Below are positions 7,161 to 7,323 of a DNA stretch of 7,323 nt, in pieces. Position numbers and translations under genes: made by a program. This DNA is from Candidatus Omnitrophota bacterium (GTDB lineage Bacteria > Omnitrophota > Koll11 > Gygaellales > Profunditerraquicolaceae), in NCBI GenBank assembly GCA_026387515.1, contig JAPLLP010000088.1, forward strand, positions 1 to 7,323, written 5' to 3'. Below the pieces are notes generated by a model that searched no databases, was not told the DNA's origin, and saw only the letters and a program-made list of their open reading frames with translations. Numbering within the stretch: position 1 is the stretch's first letter; each line of letters begins with the position of its first letter.

Positions 7161-7189
7161 TTGACAATTTCGTATTTTTAATATATACT
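7161..7189 (+). promoter_or_regulatory. Near-consensus sigma-70 promoter
   Basis: TTGACA (7161-7166, all six bases consensus) and TATACT (7184-7189, five of six) are separated by exactly 17 bases, in an AT-rich stretch just after batE. Transcription would start near 7196. It is the best promoter match noticed in the window and points away from the Bat operon, either into the short hairpin unit that follows or to a gene right of the window. Confidence 0.6.
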
Positions 7190-7220
7190 TTTGCGGTAGA
7201 AATAAGGGAGTATGAATTAA

Positions 7221-7263
7221 AGCCGTAAGGCATAAAGTCACTCGCCTTACGGTTATTTTGTTT
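7221..7263 (+). terminator. Rho-independent terminator-like hairpin
   Basis: CCGTAAGGC (7223-7231) pairs perfectly with GCCTTACGG (7244-7252); a G-U and an A-U pair extend the stem to 11 pairs. The loop is 12 bases, and TTATTTTGTTT follows directly (7253-7263). It can end transcripts of the Bat operon, 89 bases after the batE stop, and also transcripts from the promoter at 7161, which would then be only about 65-70 nucleotides long. The T run is interrupted, so termination may be partial. Confidence 0.6.
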
Positions 7264-7291
7264 ACTGTTACGCCCGGCGCTAAGTGGCTAC

Positions 7292-7316
7292 CTGGCCCAG
7301 ATAGGATTTGGGCCAG
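7292..7316. repeat. 8-bp inverted repeat near the right edge
   Basis: CTGGCCCA (7292-7299) and TGGGCCAG (7309-7316) are perfect complements around a nine-base loop. No T run follows in either direction within the window, so it is not a standard terminator. It could be part of a structured RNA leader that continues beyond the window, or structure within the end of a minus-strand gene. Confidence 0.4.
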
Positions 7317-7323
7317 TGTTCGC

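Noticed and set aside
7204..7220. AAGGGAG followed by ATG AAT TAA, a two-codon open frame in the short transcript
   Set aside because: The spacer is one base and the frame has two codons; chance is the simplest explanation, although start-stop frames can act in attenuation.
7190..7323. Known riboswitch or tRNA in the right-hand tail
   Set aside because: I compared by eye with tRNA arms and with c-di-GMP, cobalamin and similar riboswitch cores and found no convincing match; the two hairpins alone do not identify a class.

Overview
The window is one gene-dense operon, all on the + strand, encoding an envelope-associated Bat (Bacteroides aerotolerance-type) von Willebrand factor A system, followed by a 191-bp non-coding tail. 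Base composition is moderate, by eye slightly below half G+C. The signal peptides and the periplasmic chaperone-like protein point to a didermic bacterium. The gene set (SurA-like protein, BatD-like protein, batA-batE), the lysine-rich proteins and the codon style suggest a lineage such as Omnitrophota or another PVC/Bacteroidota-related phylum. That placement is an impression without a phylogeny; only 'Gram-negative with a Bat operon' is well supported.

Layout: (1) 2-787, 3' part of a SurA/PpiC-like periplasmic folding factor whose start lies left of the window; its parvulin-like domain lacks the usual conserved histidines. (2) 768-1718, a secreted, membrane-anchored protein with an Ig-like BatD-type N-terminal half and a cytoplasmic helical domain that resembles the C-terminus of BatD. 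(3) 1705-2700 batA and (4) 2697-3698 batB, two VWA proteins with complete metal-binding (MIDAS) motifs. (5) 3695-4528 batC, TPR repeats followed by a Q/E/K-rich tail containing DNA-level tandem repeats. (6) 4540-6351 batD, three predicted Ig-like regions, one membrane helix and a cytoplasmic helical domain. (7) 6353-7132 batE, TPR, a two-helix membrane hairpin and a bacterial SH3 domain. Junctions overlap by 20, 14, 4 and 4 bases, then have gaps of 11 and 1 bases, so translation is probably coupled along the whole unit. No promoter for the operon is inside the window; moxR and DUF58 genes, the usual partners, would be expected upstream.

How they fit together (inference from topology): charge distribution places both VWA domains, the BatC and BatE TPRs, the BatD Ig-like regions and the BatE SH3 domain on the periplasmic side, while the helical domains of BatD and of the 768-1718 protein face the cytoplasm. 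The set looks like a membrane complex in which periplasmic VWA, TPR and Ig modules assemble and the cytoplasmic domains could contact a MoxR-type ATPase.

The tail (7133-7323) holds a 12-bp palindrome, a near-consensus sigma-70 promoter and, about 30 bases after the expected transcription start, a strong hairpin with a T-rich run. This could make a small RNA of roughly 65-70 nucleotides, be an attenuated leader, or simply combine the operon's terminator with a promoter for something beyond the window. No mobile element, CRISPR array, tRNA or rRNA is seen.
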